In this document: piece after piece, positions 13,355-26,900 of the stretch
How positions within the stretch are numbered: the stretch's first letter is position 1
How the letters are laid out: each line of letters begins with the position of its first letter
Origin: Paramacrobiotus richtersi
Taxonomy: Eukaryota > Tardigrada > Eutardigrada > Parachela > Macrobiotidae
Length of the DNA stretch: 64,000 nt
Assembly (NCBI GenBank): GCA_034698045.1
Contig: JAQGAU010000001.1
Coordinates: 1-64,000 of the forward strand
Direction of reading: 5' to 3'
Made by a program: the position numbers and the translations under genes
Notes under the pieces: generated by a model
Databases searched by the model: none
What the model was told of the DNA's origin: nothing
What the model saw: only the letters and a program-made list of their open reading frames with translations

Positions 13355-14052
13355 GTTCGTTGCATAAGTGAAGAAGGGATAGCACTGCTGCACTTCACTT
13401 AGGAATTATGTTTACCAATGTGGTGTTATGAAAGGTTAAGGAGATTCGTTAATTTTTGAGGAGCTGGAATGCTGTTGGATGGTATTGCTTAGGTCACGAA
13501 CGGCGCGCCGTTTTGTCTCGCCAGATCTTAGAATGAGATCATCGTATACTTTAGGGGCGCTTTCACATTAGTGTTTGGTATAGTAATGATTAAGTCTTAG
13601 CAACCTTTCGAGAATCTCCCAGTGTCACATGTTGATCTGTTAGTATCAGTTATCGATCGTAATTAGGACAACAATTTGTTTAATAAATTAAGATTCGCGT
13701 GAACACGGACAACAATCATGTTCATTATTACGCACCTACGCACATTTTACGCAAACAAATGCCTAATTTGGTTACTGAGAACAACAGCCAGTATACGATG
13801 CTTCTCTGGTTCTTATTTCCTGTTCTCATTATTTTTCATGATAAATTGCCTCGGGCTGGCTCTCATCATGAGCTAAGACACTGGGAAGCTAAAGAGCAAA
13901 TTTCTCAACACATTAATCATATCAAAAGGATTCGATATGATGACATCAAATTTCTCGTTACCAGAATCATTACAATTACTCTCTGAACACTTCGCTGATG
14001 GTGTGAAAACTTTTGGTGAGAAAAAGTTGTTCTACACCTTAACATCGTAAGA
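13355..14052. promoter_or_regulatory. Head-to-head intergenic region of RGC2 and RGC3
   Basis: About 700 bases separate the divergent starts of RGC2 (minus) and RGC3 (plus), so both promoters must lie here. It contains the RGC1/RGC2 shared motif at 13483-13505, directly followed by a perfect 14-base palindrome, AACGGCGCGCCGTT (13499-13512). No other gene is seen. Confidence 0.5.
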
Positions 14053-17000
14053 ATGACGGTGTTAACACTGCGTTGTGTCGCACCACTGATTTTCGTCTGC
14101 CATCTGAAAGTCGCGATCGCTGTTGTAAACGTAACAATACTAGTACACGGGATGTGGAAGCCACCGTATCTGCAAGCGTTGCCTTTTACTGCCCCTGGAT
14201 TCGAGATGGCGGCGTCGGTTGTTAACGAGAAATATAAAGACAAACTGAACTTCCAGTTGATCTTCGTGTCGTCGCAGTCTGTCTTGCAGTGTCCTGATAT
14301 TTCAGCGAGCTATTACGAGGTCGCTAAGCGGTATTACAACATGATAAACGACGAGTTCCGAGTTTTGTCTGTGTTTTACCCAGGTACACTACAGAATATC
14401 AATGAATGTCTTTTCCCGATTTTTTGAAGCGTTATACCAGGCAAGAATCTCTGCTGTATATGATGAAAATAAAGTGCAGTTTAGGCTGCGATCCTTCCAC
14501 AACACTGGCAGACTTTGGACGAGGTATGTGAAACTTCCATCATCTGTTGCAAACAGTTCTTCAACTTCGCGGTCATGTTCCCTAACAGAATGGAACCTGT
14601 TAACGGTCAACACGTAAGTATCGAAAAGTCAACGCTCTAAATTACTTAAACCTGTATTCGTCTATTCGACTGTTTAGCTGCGTGTATTAGCGCAAGTTAA
14701 GTACATACTTCAATAGATTGAATGAATCTCGATGATGCACAATGTAGAATTTTTTGAAACTTTGCCAACGAAGAAGCAACACACCCACTGGCACTAATAA
14801 AGAATTCCAAGATGCAGATCCTTCTGATTGTCTGTAGCGATTCTCTTCGACAGGGGTCCCACATTTTCCAACTTGCGAAACCGGGACACCTACCCAACGG
14901 CTATCGCACTTGGAGCATCGCAGTACGAAATTTACGGTGTAATGGTTGGTCAGCTGACCACATCCTACAACTGGACGAGTATTGCTATTTTATATGACAT
15001 TTCCGGAACGACTGTCTTTCACCGTTTGGTTGGCCAAGAGGTGTTGAATTATATGCGCAAAAACTACGAATTTATCGCTGTCCATACGTTTCCTGTTGAC
15101 ACCAGGGACAACGTTGATTTCCAGCCAATTATCGGAGAAATCTCGATGCTCACGCGGGGTAGGTTAATTCTAGATGATTATGATCACGCAACCTTAATGA
15201 TTTGTTTGTTTCAGTCGTCTTCGTGGCAATGCCGTCTAATGTTACGCAATTATTTCTGGTACGGTATCAGCATGTCATCAGCAGAGCCATACGTCATTTA
15301 CCGCATCAGTTTCACATTCTAGTGTTTTTTTTTGTACAGCTCACGTTTAACGAATCCCGTGAAAACAAAGAAGAATATGTATGTCCGACACCGTCTATAG
15401 AAAGAACTTAAAAATTTCTTAATATGGTTCGCTATGCTCATTTCAGGTTCACATTCAGATTGATTTCTCTGGAAGTCCTGGAAATATGCTTGATTATAAC
15501 TTTACAGCCAGAAAGGCCGACGTAAGTGCTACATATGCAGGATTCTTGTGTTTACACGAAGCCTGTGTTTTAGGTTGCTTCGGCTCTTTGGCAATCCATT
15601 TTCATTGTGGCTGTCTGTTTTGAACACGATGAAACTGAAATAGTGGGACTTATGCGAAAACTAAAGGAACGCGCTGTTTCTTCGTACAACGCCACATTCC
15701 GTCCCAACAACGGGGTAAAAAACCGTATTGCTATAGTACGTTTACGGAATGAACATTTTTGTGACAATTTGTCTGTTAAATATTAGCCTAGTGAACATGT
15801 GATCACGGCATACACGTCGATACTGCTGTACGCCCAAGTAAGAAAAATCGAAACTTTCTTAAGTAACATCAGAAAAAGGCTCTTGATAGATCCTGAACGA
15901 AACCATAACGGCAGGACATGATCCGGGCAATGGGAAGCTCGCCGCTGAATCCATGCTGAACCGGACATTCAGCTTTCCTGTTGTGGGCAGCGTCTACGTT
16001 GACCAACAGGGTGAACGACAAAACACCATCTGTCTGTACAATTTCCGACCCGAACTGCAAAGATTTGAGGTATCCATTGGGTCCCGGTTTGGACTAAAAG
16101 ACTTTTTATACTATGTTTTGCTTTAGAGGGTTCGGTACTTCGATAGCGCCGCACAGATATTTCGATCCGTTACCAATGTAACGATTCAATGGAAGACTAA
16201 AGACAATCTACCGCCGGCCGATGAGCCAGTGTGTGGTTTCAGAAAGGACAAACCGCCTTGCGTGACAATAGGTACACACTTCTTGCGTAGAAACGAAGCT
16301 TCACCAGCCGTGATAAATTCATCGTACGTTGGTTTCAGGTTCTGCCGCATTGGCTGGAATTGTTTCCGGAATACTTGTCGTGTTTCTCGGTCTATTTTTT
16401 GCCGTGTGCACATTCTTGTACGTCCCTGCAAATTACCCAGTACTAATACACCGACAATGATTAGTTTGGCTTGTTTAGGCGCCTACAGAAGCTACCAATC
16501 GATAAAGACTGGTGGATAGTGGATCTACATCATTTGAAGCGAGCAACAGAATTCAACAGCACCAGAGTACATGCAGGGAATAAGTATAACATGCATCAGC
16601 CAATCACTGTTTTTCTGTATTGCGATAGATATCCAAGTGTAGCCATCGTTATTCCTATCAATCAAAGCTCCTAACCCACGCTCCAGTGACTTACCGAGGC
16701 GTGCCCGCGTGGGTCAAGGTTGTACAAATTAGTCAACTGGCGTTATCACCAGGAAATCAAGGGGCGGTCCATGTCACTAAAGAATTTCGTTCTCTGCTCA
16801 CCGAGGTAACTCAACCTTTTTGGCTGAAGTTTTGTAGGTAAAGATCGCAATTTTTTCAGATCCGGACATTACAGCAAAGATGCGTGAATATCAATCAGTT
16901 GGTCGGAATCGCGCTCGAACCAGTCCGGCTTACATACCTAAGTGCTTTTTGCCAACGAGGAAATTTGCACGAACTGATCGAAGAAGTGTCGCTAGACTGG

Positions 17001-18892
17001 GGACTGAAGTGCTCCTTAATTTCTGATATTATCGAAGTTCGTTTAGGCCTTAAACCGGCAAGTTTTCTATTCTTCAACAAAAAATCCATATAGGGTGTTT
17101 CGGAGATTCATCGCACGAGCATTCGTCGGCATGGCCATCTTCGCCCATCCAAATGTCTGATAGATCGACGGCTAGTGCTAAAAATTAGCGAAGTCGGATT
17201 CTATGATATCCTTAAGGAGCTACAAGTGGAAGCGACAAATTCCAAGAATGTTACGTTTACTGACTACTCCCTGCACAGTGCATGGATGGCGCCGGAACTG
17301 CGAATGGGACTAAATGAAAGTGCGACGTATTCCCATGTGGCCCTGCAAGCACGGCCGTCGGCTGATGTGTATGCCTTGGGTGGACTGATAAATTACGTGT
17401 TACAGGATCATAAACCTGAGGAAGGTGCGCCGTTGGTAGCAGAATCAATATTGCAAGACAATATACATAGTAGAGGCGTCGGAATAAAGAGATCTTTTAA
17501 TTCAATAAGTCAATTCGATTTAATTTGTTCGTCTATCAGTGTTTATTCTTTGGCACTAAAGACTTACCAGAGTTTGCGTGATCAGGTGGACATATTATTA
17601 CATTGTTACAGATGATGAACTGCAAGATTTTGCATATGCCAATAAATCTGGCATTCCGCCTAGAGCGATACCTGTGCTCACTTCCCTTTTCAATGGGTGT
17701 CGAAGCGCACACCCGGAAGACAGGCCAAGTATCTGGCAAGTGAAAATGGAAATCAACAGAGTTATTGAAAACTCAGGAAACCTGTTGGAAAAGCTCCTGA
17801 AGCGTCTGGAAGAGTACGCCATCCAACTAGAGAGCGCCGTTAGCCTCCGGACACAGACGCTTAAACAAGAAATCGACAGATGTGATTCTCTTTTAGAAGA
17901 AATGCTTCCACGGTATGTTGGTCGTTAAAGAGAACGCATGCAAGAAGTTTGTTAAAGGAATAAAGTCAGACATATTTTTCGAAAATTTAGGTATGTCTTA
18001 GTACAGCTACGAATTGGTCATCTCGTGTACCCTCAACTTTTCCCGTCCGTTACGCTCCTCATAACCAACGTGGCCGGGTTTGACGAGTTCGTGATCAAGT
18101 CCCAGTCAAGCCCATTGGAGATTGTCGTATTTCTTAATGGAATGTTCACGCTCTTCGATCGGTCCGTCGTAAAATACGACTGCTATAAAGTGGAGACCAT
18201 AACGGACTGTTGCTTGGTATGTTCCACACTGTATGCGGCAAAAACGACCTTGACCTTTGCTGGTCCGAAGAACTATCTGAAACCCACGAGAATGTTTCAG
18301 GTTGCCAGTGGCCTTCCCGTGGAAAACTCTGGTGAACACGTCAACATAATCGCCATGTTATCTCTTGAACTGCTGGAAGCATTTGAAAGGGCTTTTCGGC
18401 TTGACGGGCTCCGTTTGAAAGCTGGAATCCATACTGGTTTGTGTTGATTGTGTTTTTGGATGCTCACAGAATTAGCTGAATACACACTGACATATCGTAT
18501 CAATTTTTAGGGCCATGTGCTGCCGGTGTTGTCGGCACAGCGCGACCACGTTATTGCGTGTATGTCAAAAGCATATCTGTCTGAAACGCTTTTGCGGTCA
18601 ATGTGGCCGGATTGGTTAACCTGCATTAATTTTTTTCCTTGATTTTGGGTGCAGATTTGGCGATTCCGTGAATGTTACATCGAGGTTAGCGTACTCAAGC
18701 CAGCCAGGGAAAATCCATATAAGCCATGAAACGGAAACCCTGCTGGGGATTGACTCCGGGTTTAAAGTTGGTCCGCGCGGTATGACTTATCTGAAGGTAA
18801 ACCAGTACATACCATATTAGTGATACCAATGCATAACTGCGTTTTGTTTTCAGGGAATTGGAGCGATCCGGACCTTCTGGCTCCATGCATAA
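14053..18892 (+). CDS. RGC3: class-1 receptor guanylyl cyclase lacking first metal Asp
   Basis: Twenty-two exons could be joined in frame to a 1040-residue protein, the normal size for a receptor guanylyl cyclase. Exons: 14053-14383, 14485-14523, 14589-14613, 14854-15158, 15215-15258, 15340-15378, 15447-15521, 15574-15714, 15787-15837, 15890-16069, 16127-16271, 16339-16417, 16479-16583, 16643-16805, 16860-17036, 17094-17424, 17612-17912, 17991-18216, 18301-18436, 18511-18559, 18655-18796, 18854-18892. Residues 1-458 form the signal peptide and ANF-receptor-like ectodomain; about 459-485 the membrane segment; 486-770 the kinase homology domain (WWIVDL; RRHGHLRPSKCLID); then the signalling helix (QEIDRCDSLLEEMLPR) and the cyclase domain to the end (TFWLHA). 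The first metal Asp is Asn (LLITNVAGF). The second Asp (VETITD), Glu, Cys (RYCVFGD), Asn and Arg (NVTSRLA) remain. All introns are GT-AG. Confidence 0.92.
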
Positions 18893-20975
18893 CTGTCCTT
18901 TGTCTATGTGCTGTCTGTTCTAGTGTATATGACGATCTCTATGACGGTGTTCTAACAAATCTTACAAACAAAAATGTACTGTCCTTACCCAGTTTAAAGA
19001 AAGCACAGAACGTGGCGAATGCACTGGAAAAAAATTATCAGGTGCACTACAAACCAAGCTAATGTTACTGTCGTTCAGGTTGCCTAAGGTTCATCGTTAC
19101 ATAAGCAGCAACACGAAGAAAACCTTATGGTACATACAAAGTCACGAATCCCAGTTACACGGGTATGTTACAAGTCACAGCGACGCTTTACGCACCTCCT
19201 TAGTAGAACAGACGCAGAGCTAAAGCTACCGAGAAGATATCTACATACAAACCAAGAGTTTACACCAGACAAAGAACACTGCACTCAAAAATACAGAATT
19301 TTAGAAACAGGAGCGCTTAAGCCAAGCCCGGCGATGCGAGGGGTCGTTGCGGTTTGTAGATCTGACAATATGTTAGGTCAGCTGGGCTCTGACGGCACCC
19401 CCACGGGACACATTATTCATTCCGGTCTTATTCTTTCCTGTAAGCCATTGAAAGCGATTTTAGCATTCATTCCGTTATCAAGGAAACAGCGATCGAGAAA
19501 ATATTCCTTTCATCAACAACGCCCCAGCCGAACAAAATAATCATCTCCTAAGGTATGCCCCCCAGAAACCGACATATATTCCCGGTGTAATCCCTAATCA
19601 GAACCGTTTTGGTTAGGATTGTTGGAATAAGCATACGACAGCCGGCGAGAAGCCGATTTTTGTCGAACATTCTATTGATATGCTTTTTCCGGATAATCTG
19701 TTAGACACTGCTCGTGCTACGATGCGGCAACATGTCCTATGATCAGAAGACAATACCTATGGCGGTTATCACATAATCCTCTCATAAATGCGTACCAGAG
19801 GTAAACGCGCTTTTTATTCCTGTCTGGCGCGAAGGGATTAACTTGATACTATAGACTTGCACAAATGCGCGCATTATCAATAAATTTGATTCAAAGAAGG
19901 TGACCTTACATGATATTCTAAGAAAAGGACTAGCGCTAACCGTTAAGTTTGAAATCTTTCAATAGTGCAGCTAAAATTAGATGAATTATCAGCATCACAT
20001 CGAACACAATCTAGCCGAACCTTGCAGACTGTAATAGTAATGTACACCGTACTGTAATTACACTGTAGTCGGTAAATTACTGTACTCTGTTATCGTCCTG
20101 TCAAAGGTGACTGATATACGGCAGTTCTGCATAGGCTTGGACTATAGCCACAGTGCATGTACTCTGTAAATTCTTACATCTTATAAGACGTAAGGATTTA
20201 CATGCACTGTACAGCCTACAGCTTCGGACTTGGACAGACAGCTATCCACGACAGTAGTCGATTGGAGGATTTTCTCAAATCCGGAAGAAGAGCTTTGCAT
20301 AAAAGGCGTTTCCTATACACATATTTCCCCGGCGGTTTCTCCCACTACACCGCGTGTTTTGTCTGCTTAAAATAATCGTCATAACAGACTAATAAAAGGA
20401 CACTGGAGAACTTAACGATATTCCTGTCTTACCGATCTTCTCTCGCATTTATAATTAGTCGGGCGCAGAGGTAACGCTGTAACGTATCATAGTTTTAACA
20501 GAGTTAATGATTTGTTCTTCCGCCAAGTCGTAGCGGTTGATTACAGGGTTAGGTCTGCAGTGGTTGTTACTAATTAAAATAACAGATACAGCAACAGAGT
20601 CACCATGGAGCATATCAATCAGGCCGCGAAATGGATCTTGTCAATATTGGCTTTATTAATAACATACCCGACTGATCTGACGTCACGGGATGGTTTTTGC
20701 ATCATCCGACCCATATACAGCTACTAGTAGATTAATGGAACTTACCGTCTTAAAAGATTAGGCGCCTAGAGCGTAGGAAAGCAATTAGTACACTAGTTGA
20801 TTCATTCTTCTACTCCATCCGGTTGTCATCTTTGCTGCCCGTGTCGGATTACAATATACTCGAATATCGTGATTGTCACTGGAACTTATAAGGAGACACT
20901 TTGAAATTCCGTGCACCAGAAGGTCTTTTGATGGTTTTTCACTGCAGCCGTTATAAACGTGTCAAGAGGATAAAA
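18893..20975. other. Intergenic region between RGC3 and RGC4
   Basis: About 2.1 kb between two plus-strand genes. An open frame of 137 codons (19127-19540, plus) has no recognisable domain, paralogue or splice context and I do not call it a gene. A short imperfect hairpin lies at 20150-20210. The RGC4 promoter must lie near the right end. Confidence 0.5.
20150..20210. repeat. Imperfect inverted repeat (hairpin)
   Basis: The left arm ACAGTGCATGTA, then GTAAATTCTTACATCTTA, pairs with the right arm TAAGACGTAAGGATTTAC, then ATGCACTGT, with a small CTCT bulge. It could be a tiny foldback element or a structured site. No target-site duplication is clear. Confidence 0.55.
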
Positions 20976-23900
20976 ATGACAGCACATTTTGTGACAAGTG
21001 CAGTGATTTCCTTGTGTTTGTTTTGCACACATTATGGTTATACAAATGCCGTTGACATCACCGTTGTGGTTTATGGAATGTGGATGCCTCCGTTGCTGCA
21101 GTCGCTGATATATACTGCCGCCGGGTTTGATTTAGGAGTTCGGGATGCTGTGAATATGCTCGGCGATAACATAACCATGACGGTGGATTACACTGCATCT
21201 AAAGATGTACTACAGTGTCCAGATATTTCGGCTAATTATTACCGGGTTGCGGAGCGCTATTACCGATTGCAGCAGGAACAAAACCAAGTTGTGGGCATTT
21301 TCTACGCAGGTTAGTACAAATCTGTACCGGAGATTCAGTAGTATCTGTAGAAGACCGGAATTCGTTCCTTTTCTATAATTTCTTTTTGAACTCTGAATTT
21401 GTGCTGTGCATGCAACAATCCACTTATGTCATGATATTTTGTAAAGCGGTCGCTGGACAATCTCTGCTGTACAAAGACGTCCTGCATGTGTTGCACTTTT
21501 GCAGGATGTGATTCTGCAGCAGCTTTGGCCGATTTTGGAAGAGGTTTGTTCGTCACTGCTGTAGAACGAAAAGCTTAGTTCTTGTATTTAATAAGAAGCG
21601 TGGTCGAATTATCTGTTTCCTTGCTGCAGAATGGAACATCTTCGCACTGTCAAGGTAGGTCGTGATCTTGTCTTAACCCTCGCCCCCTGATGGCGGTGTG
21701 CGAGACCGCTTTGGCTATTCAAAAAGCCAGTACAAATTCAGTTCAACTCCTTTCATCATGTCCTTACATGAATGCCTATAACTTTTTACGCTCTTCCATA
21801 TGGCAACTACTGTTTTTCTGAAAAACAATGGCAGAGAGAGTTACGGAGGCGGTGTCCCACACCGCCCGAACCGGAAGCTGAATTCTGCGTATGCAAGATT
21901 TCCTAAGTGAATTTTTTACGGGAATTCGTGAAATGTACAAACATTCAGGGATAGTTTCTCTACCATGGGCAGCTCAAAGAGCCACTCGGGAAAATTTCTT
22001 GATTCGATTGTACTCACTTGACTGAAATGACAGAATTCAGCTGTTTTCTGTGGAAACACCGTCCACCATTGGCATGCCTGCCTCATGACAATGATTTAAT
22101 TGAATCGAGCGGTGCATTTGTGGCGGATCCGTGAATTCTCATTGGCTTGGTTCCATACACCGCTCAAAATCTCGAAGTATAATTTTCTTGGAAGGGGGCG
22201 AGGGTTAAAACATTAGTTCCTTACAGCTGTCGTAGCTAGAGGACACAAGCAAGCATTATAATACTTACTTACTTTAGTAGTTGTGTGGAAACTGAAATAA
22301 TACCGTAAATTATTGAACTATAATTATAGTTTCACTAGCAAAGTAATAATATATTATTTAAGTTCCCGCCCACCTTGTTTTGAAGAACAAAATATAATCG
22401 ATTTTGGTAGGAATCAATCAGCTGATGGATAGGTGTGATCTTTGTCTAATTACGCTACTGTAGTCACACTACAATCCTGGAGTAATGATTTTCTGTTCTT
22501 GAATTTCAGCGAATGTTTATTCTGCGTTTGCTGAACGATCATACCATATTGTTTTAGCGGGACAACATTCTCCAATCTACGAGACCGCACGGTTTATCCC
22601 ACAACGATCGCCTTCGGGCCGATGCAGTATGAGCTCTACGGCTTGGTAATTGGCCGATTTCTCCAGGCATACCACTGGTCCAGTGCGGCGCTCATCTACG
22701 ACATCTCCGGCTTCACGGTGTATAACCTCCGGGTAGCGGAAGAGATCCTACGGTACTTCCGTAAATATTACGATCACATGGAGATGCACGCGTTTCCCGT
22801 GAATGCCAGTGATGTAATGGATTTCCCGAAAATTATCCGGGAGTTATCATCATTTAGCCGAGGTATCACTTACCAGTCCTAAATCCTAATTAGACGGCCA
22901 ATTGCAACTGAACACACAATTCGATGAAAACCGTTTATTATTTTAGTTATTTTTCTTTCCTTACCGCCTGATCCCGCAAAGTTATTTTTGGTACGTGCGT
23001 GTTCGGTCATGTGTTCTACATATTGAAATTGGGAAGTTTCCGTAGAAAAATTTCGCTGCTTCCGGAGAACCGGCTGAGGAATACGTAAGCATATGCTATA
23101 TCCTGTTACTAATTTCGTATGAAAGACACGGCATGAAATTTATAATTTTATATGGTTTCTATTACAGGTTCGGATTTACATCGATATTCCTGGAGCCGCC
23201 ACTAGTCCCCTTGCAATGACGTATACAGATAATAAAAATGAGGTAATTCTAATTTAGACTATGTGGTTCAAAAATACCTAGTATATAATCCTGCAAATGT
23301 ATTGATGATCACATGCTACAGGAAGCAAGACAGTTGTTTTCGCCCCTTCTTTTTCTGACTATCTGCTACGATCATGAAGAGCGAGACGTGGCTGATTTGA
23401 AGACACAAATGAAAGATCTGGCGATGCGCCGTTATAACGCGACGTTTCGTCCTGGTGGCGGGGTACGTCAATAGGTCACGTAGGTGCTCTTAAGATATGC
23501 TTATTGTTAGTAGAACGATTAATAGAAGCTTCTGTTGTTTAGCCGAGTGAACTCGTCATGACAGCATATACGTCGATGCTGCTGTACGGTCAAGTGAGTA
23601 TACTGTATTAAAAGGGCCCAAAAAAAAGAAGCGTTATCAGTTTTTATTGTTGTATAGGTTGTACAAGAAACCATTCAAAACGGTGACAACCCACGAGATG
23701 GAACTCTCATTGCCCAAACCATACAAAACCGCACCTTTTCCTTCCCGAAAGTGGGCAGTGTCTACATTGATCAACACGGCGAGCGGCAAAACATCCTGTG
23801 CTTCTTTGCATTCCAAACAAACATCCAGACATTCGAGGTGGAAATTTTGAATCTCTTGCTGTTACTAGACAGTCGAAATCTGATTTAAGTGGAGGCTTTT

Positions 23901-26900
23901 CTTAGAAAGTGCTGTATTTTGACGGTGCGACGGCGATGCTGAGGAAGGTACCCAATGTCAGCATAAACTGGACCACGCCGAATAACATGCCACCCCCAAA
24001 TAAGCCGATTTGTGGTTATCAACGGGATCTGCCACCCTGCAGAAAAGAAGGTGCGGTTGTGGGAATGAATTATGAGATACAGTCGATAATCTGCTTTGGT
24101 TCGTTCTTATGCAGGTTTATCACGCAATAGTATAATCGGGATGGTCATCGGTATCTTGGTTTCAACGGCCGTGGTGGTGGTTTATCTCGTTAGGTACACC
24201 CAAGAACTTACCATATCTAAAAGGACTAGTAAGGGATTGCGCAATCACGCGTGACGTCAGCGGTCTGCGCTACAGCTAAATATGCGGCCGTAGACTTTTA
24301 TGTTGTGGCAATTTCTGTAACTTGGTTCCATTTTGTTAGAAGTGACACACTATAGCTCGAAAGATAGAGAAGAAAATTTGGTCAGTAGTTCAAACTACTA
24401 GTTTGAATTATTGGTTCGAAAGAATTAAGAGTTGTCATCGTTTCCAGTTAGCAGTCTACGAGAGGTCTCTGCAACGGTCTTGTAGGCTTCTATGTTACCT
24501 AAAGACGGCCATAACTTCTTCCTTTCGAACCAATGGATCAACTTTGTAGTTGGGACTGCTAGCCAAAGTTTTTTCTCTATCTTTCAAGCTATACGAGCTC
24601 GTAGTGTGTCACTTCTGAATGAAATGGAACCAAGTTACAAAAATCGCCCACAACATAGAGGTCTACGGGCGCATATTTAGCTGTAGCGTCGACCGGTGAC
24701 GCCACACAGTCACATACCAGTCCTTTTAGATATAGTAAGTTCTTGGTACACCTTAATACGCAATCGTGTTATATCTTTCTAGCTCCATATCCTTGCATTT
24801 AGTTCCTTACTCCAGTAAAAACTAAACGTAGACAATTGTGTAGAACGGTACCGTTAATGCAATCGTTGTATACAAACACTTCGCCTTTTTTCAGACGAAT
24901 GCGACAAATGCCTGTTGCCGATGGATGGTGGAAGATTGACACCGACTGTCTGACCAATGCAAGTCACTTTTTAAGCACAAAAAATCGATCATCAGAACCC
25001 CGGGCCGTGACGGTTTACAAAGGTACTCCGGTATGGAGCCAGAGTATACCAGTTGAGCAAAGGACAACCTTACTGTATGGTTCCACTGGCGAAATACCTG
25101 TTACGCCGGCTTTCAATCGAACCATGGTGGAGGTAGTGAAAGGTTCCAACCGCAATAAATTCTCGTAGCAAACTGCGAACTGTTTGTTTCAGCTTCGAAC
25201 TCTGATCGACCGCTGCACGCACATCAACCCTCTCATCGGAATAGACTATCGTTTCTATCGCATCACATATTTCTATGAGTTCTGTTCCCGCGGAAGTTTG
25301 GTTGACCTGTTTCAAGATATCAGTTTGGACTGGAATTTGAGAAGTTCACTGATCGCGGATCTTGTCGAAGTTTGTTGATTGCTGTACTATTCATTACGTA
25401 GTGTGGTGTATAAAATGTCTGACCTTAAACAGGGCGTGGCCGCTATTCACCGATCCCATCTTCGAAGCCACGGTTACCTTCGCCCATCAAATTGCTTAGT
25501 CGACAAACACCTGGTTCTGAAAATTGGGGATGTTGGGTTGTGTAATACGTTAGCGGATTTACACTTGGATACCTTCAGCGAAGAAACGAAAAGCATGAAA
25601 GACTGGACTGCGCCTGAGCTGAGAGGCGGACTTCGTGAGAAAGTGGCGCAAGCTGATCCTGCAGCTGACATCTACATCGTTGGGGAACTGATCGGCTACA
25701 TAACTCTTGATTACGTTAAAGGTCATCTTTTCTCAGCTCTCTCCAAAGCCTAGAACACATTCTATAAGAACATCGTTGCAGACCATCAGTCCATTTTGAC
25801 GCATGATCCAGCAGATGTTGTGGATATTCCCTTCAATGCTCGGATAATACTGAGCAGTGTAATCGAACAATGTGAACACAATGACCCCACGCAGCGTCCA
25901 ACCATTTACCAGATAAAGAAAACCATTGGCAAGGTTGTTGATCAGAGCGGACGGCTCATCGACAAGCTATTCCGGAGGCTGGAAGACTATGCTTATCAGT
26001 TGGAAAGCGCCGTAACCGTACGAACTCAAACTCTAAAGATGGAGATCGAGAAATGTGATACGCTGTTAGGAGAAGTATTGCCGAGGTAAGAATGTCGTGA
26101 AGCATTGCGAAACAAGCGAAACAAGACATCAGCCGCGTTTACCTGCACATGTTTTAAAAATGTTTCTGCCTTTTTAGTCAACAAAAGATGAAAGCAAATA
26201 CATGGCTAAAAACAAGAGTAATATTTTTTAGGTACATCATAGTCCAGCTACGCGTCGGACGCATCGTGCAAGCGCAGGAATTCGCTTCGGCGACGCTTTT
26301 GTTCACCGGTGTGTCGGGATTCGATGAACTTGTCCGTACTTGCCAAGATACCCCGTTAGATATCGTGAATTTTTTGGGACTTATGTTCAGCGTCTTCGAT
26401 CGGGTTATAAGCAAATATGACTGCTACAAAGTGGAAACGATCACTGATACTTGCCTGGTTCGTGAATTCTTGGATTAATGCCCTTAAAAATCGCTAACCC
26501 GTTATGAATTAGGTGGCAAGCGGTGTACCAATTCCGAATAACGGTGACCACGTATTTATCGTTGGAAAGCTTTCGCTCAACCTTCGCAGTGCCTTCATTA
26601 ACCATTTCCCGACAAAACAGCTAAATATTCAATCCGGTATACATACCGGTATGTAATAATATGAAGAATTCTAGTTACTGTGTTCATATTGTACATCAAG
26701 AAACTTCAAGTGCGTTTGCAAATAGGGCCCTGCGCAGCCGGTGTTGTTGGTACATCTCGGCCGCGATATTGCCTGTAAGTAATCGTCCAATTTTGGCCGA
26801 TGTCTTAGTATTATTTGATTTATCGCGGTCTCATGTCATTAGCTTTGGAGATTCGGTGAATGTTACTTCCCGATTGGTTTCAACAAGCCAGCCCGGAAGG

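Noticed and set aside
19127-19540. 137-codon plus-strand open frame downstream of RGC3
   Set aside because: No domain, signal or paralogue; composition is like the surrounding non-coding DNA.
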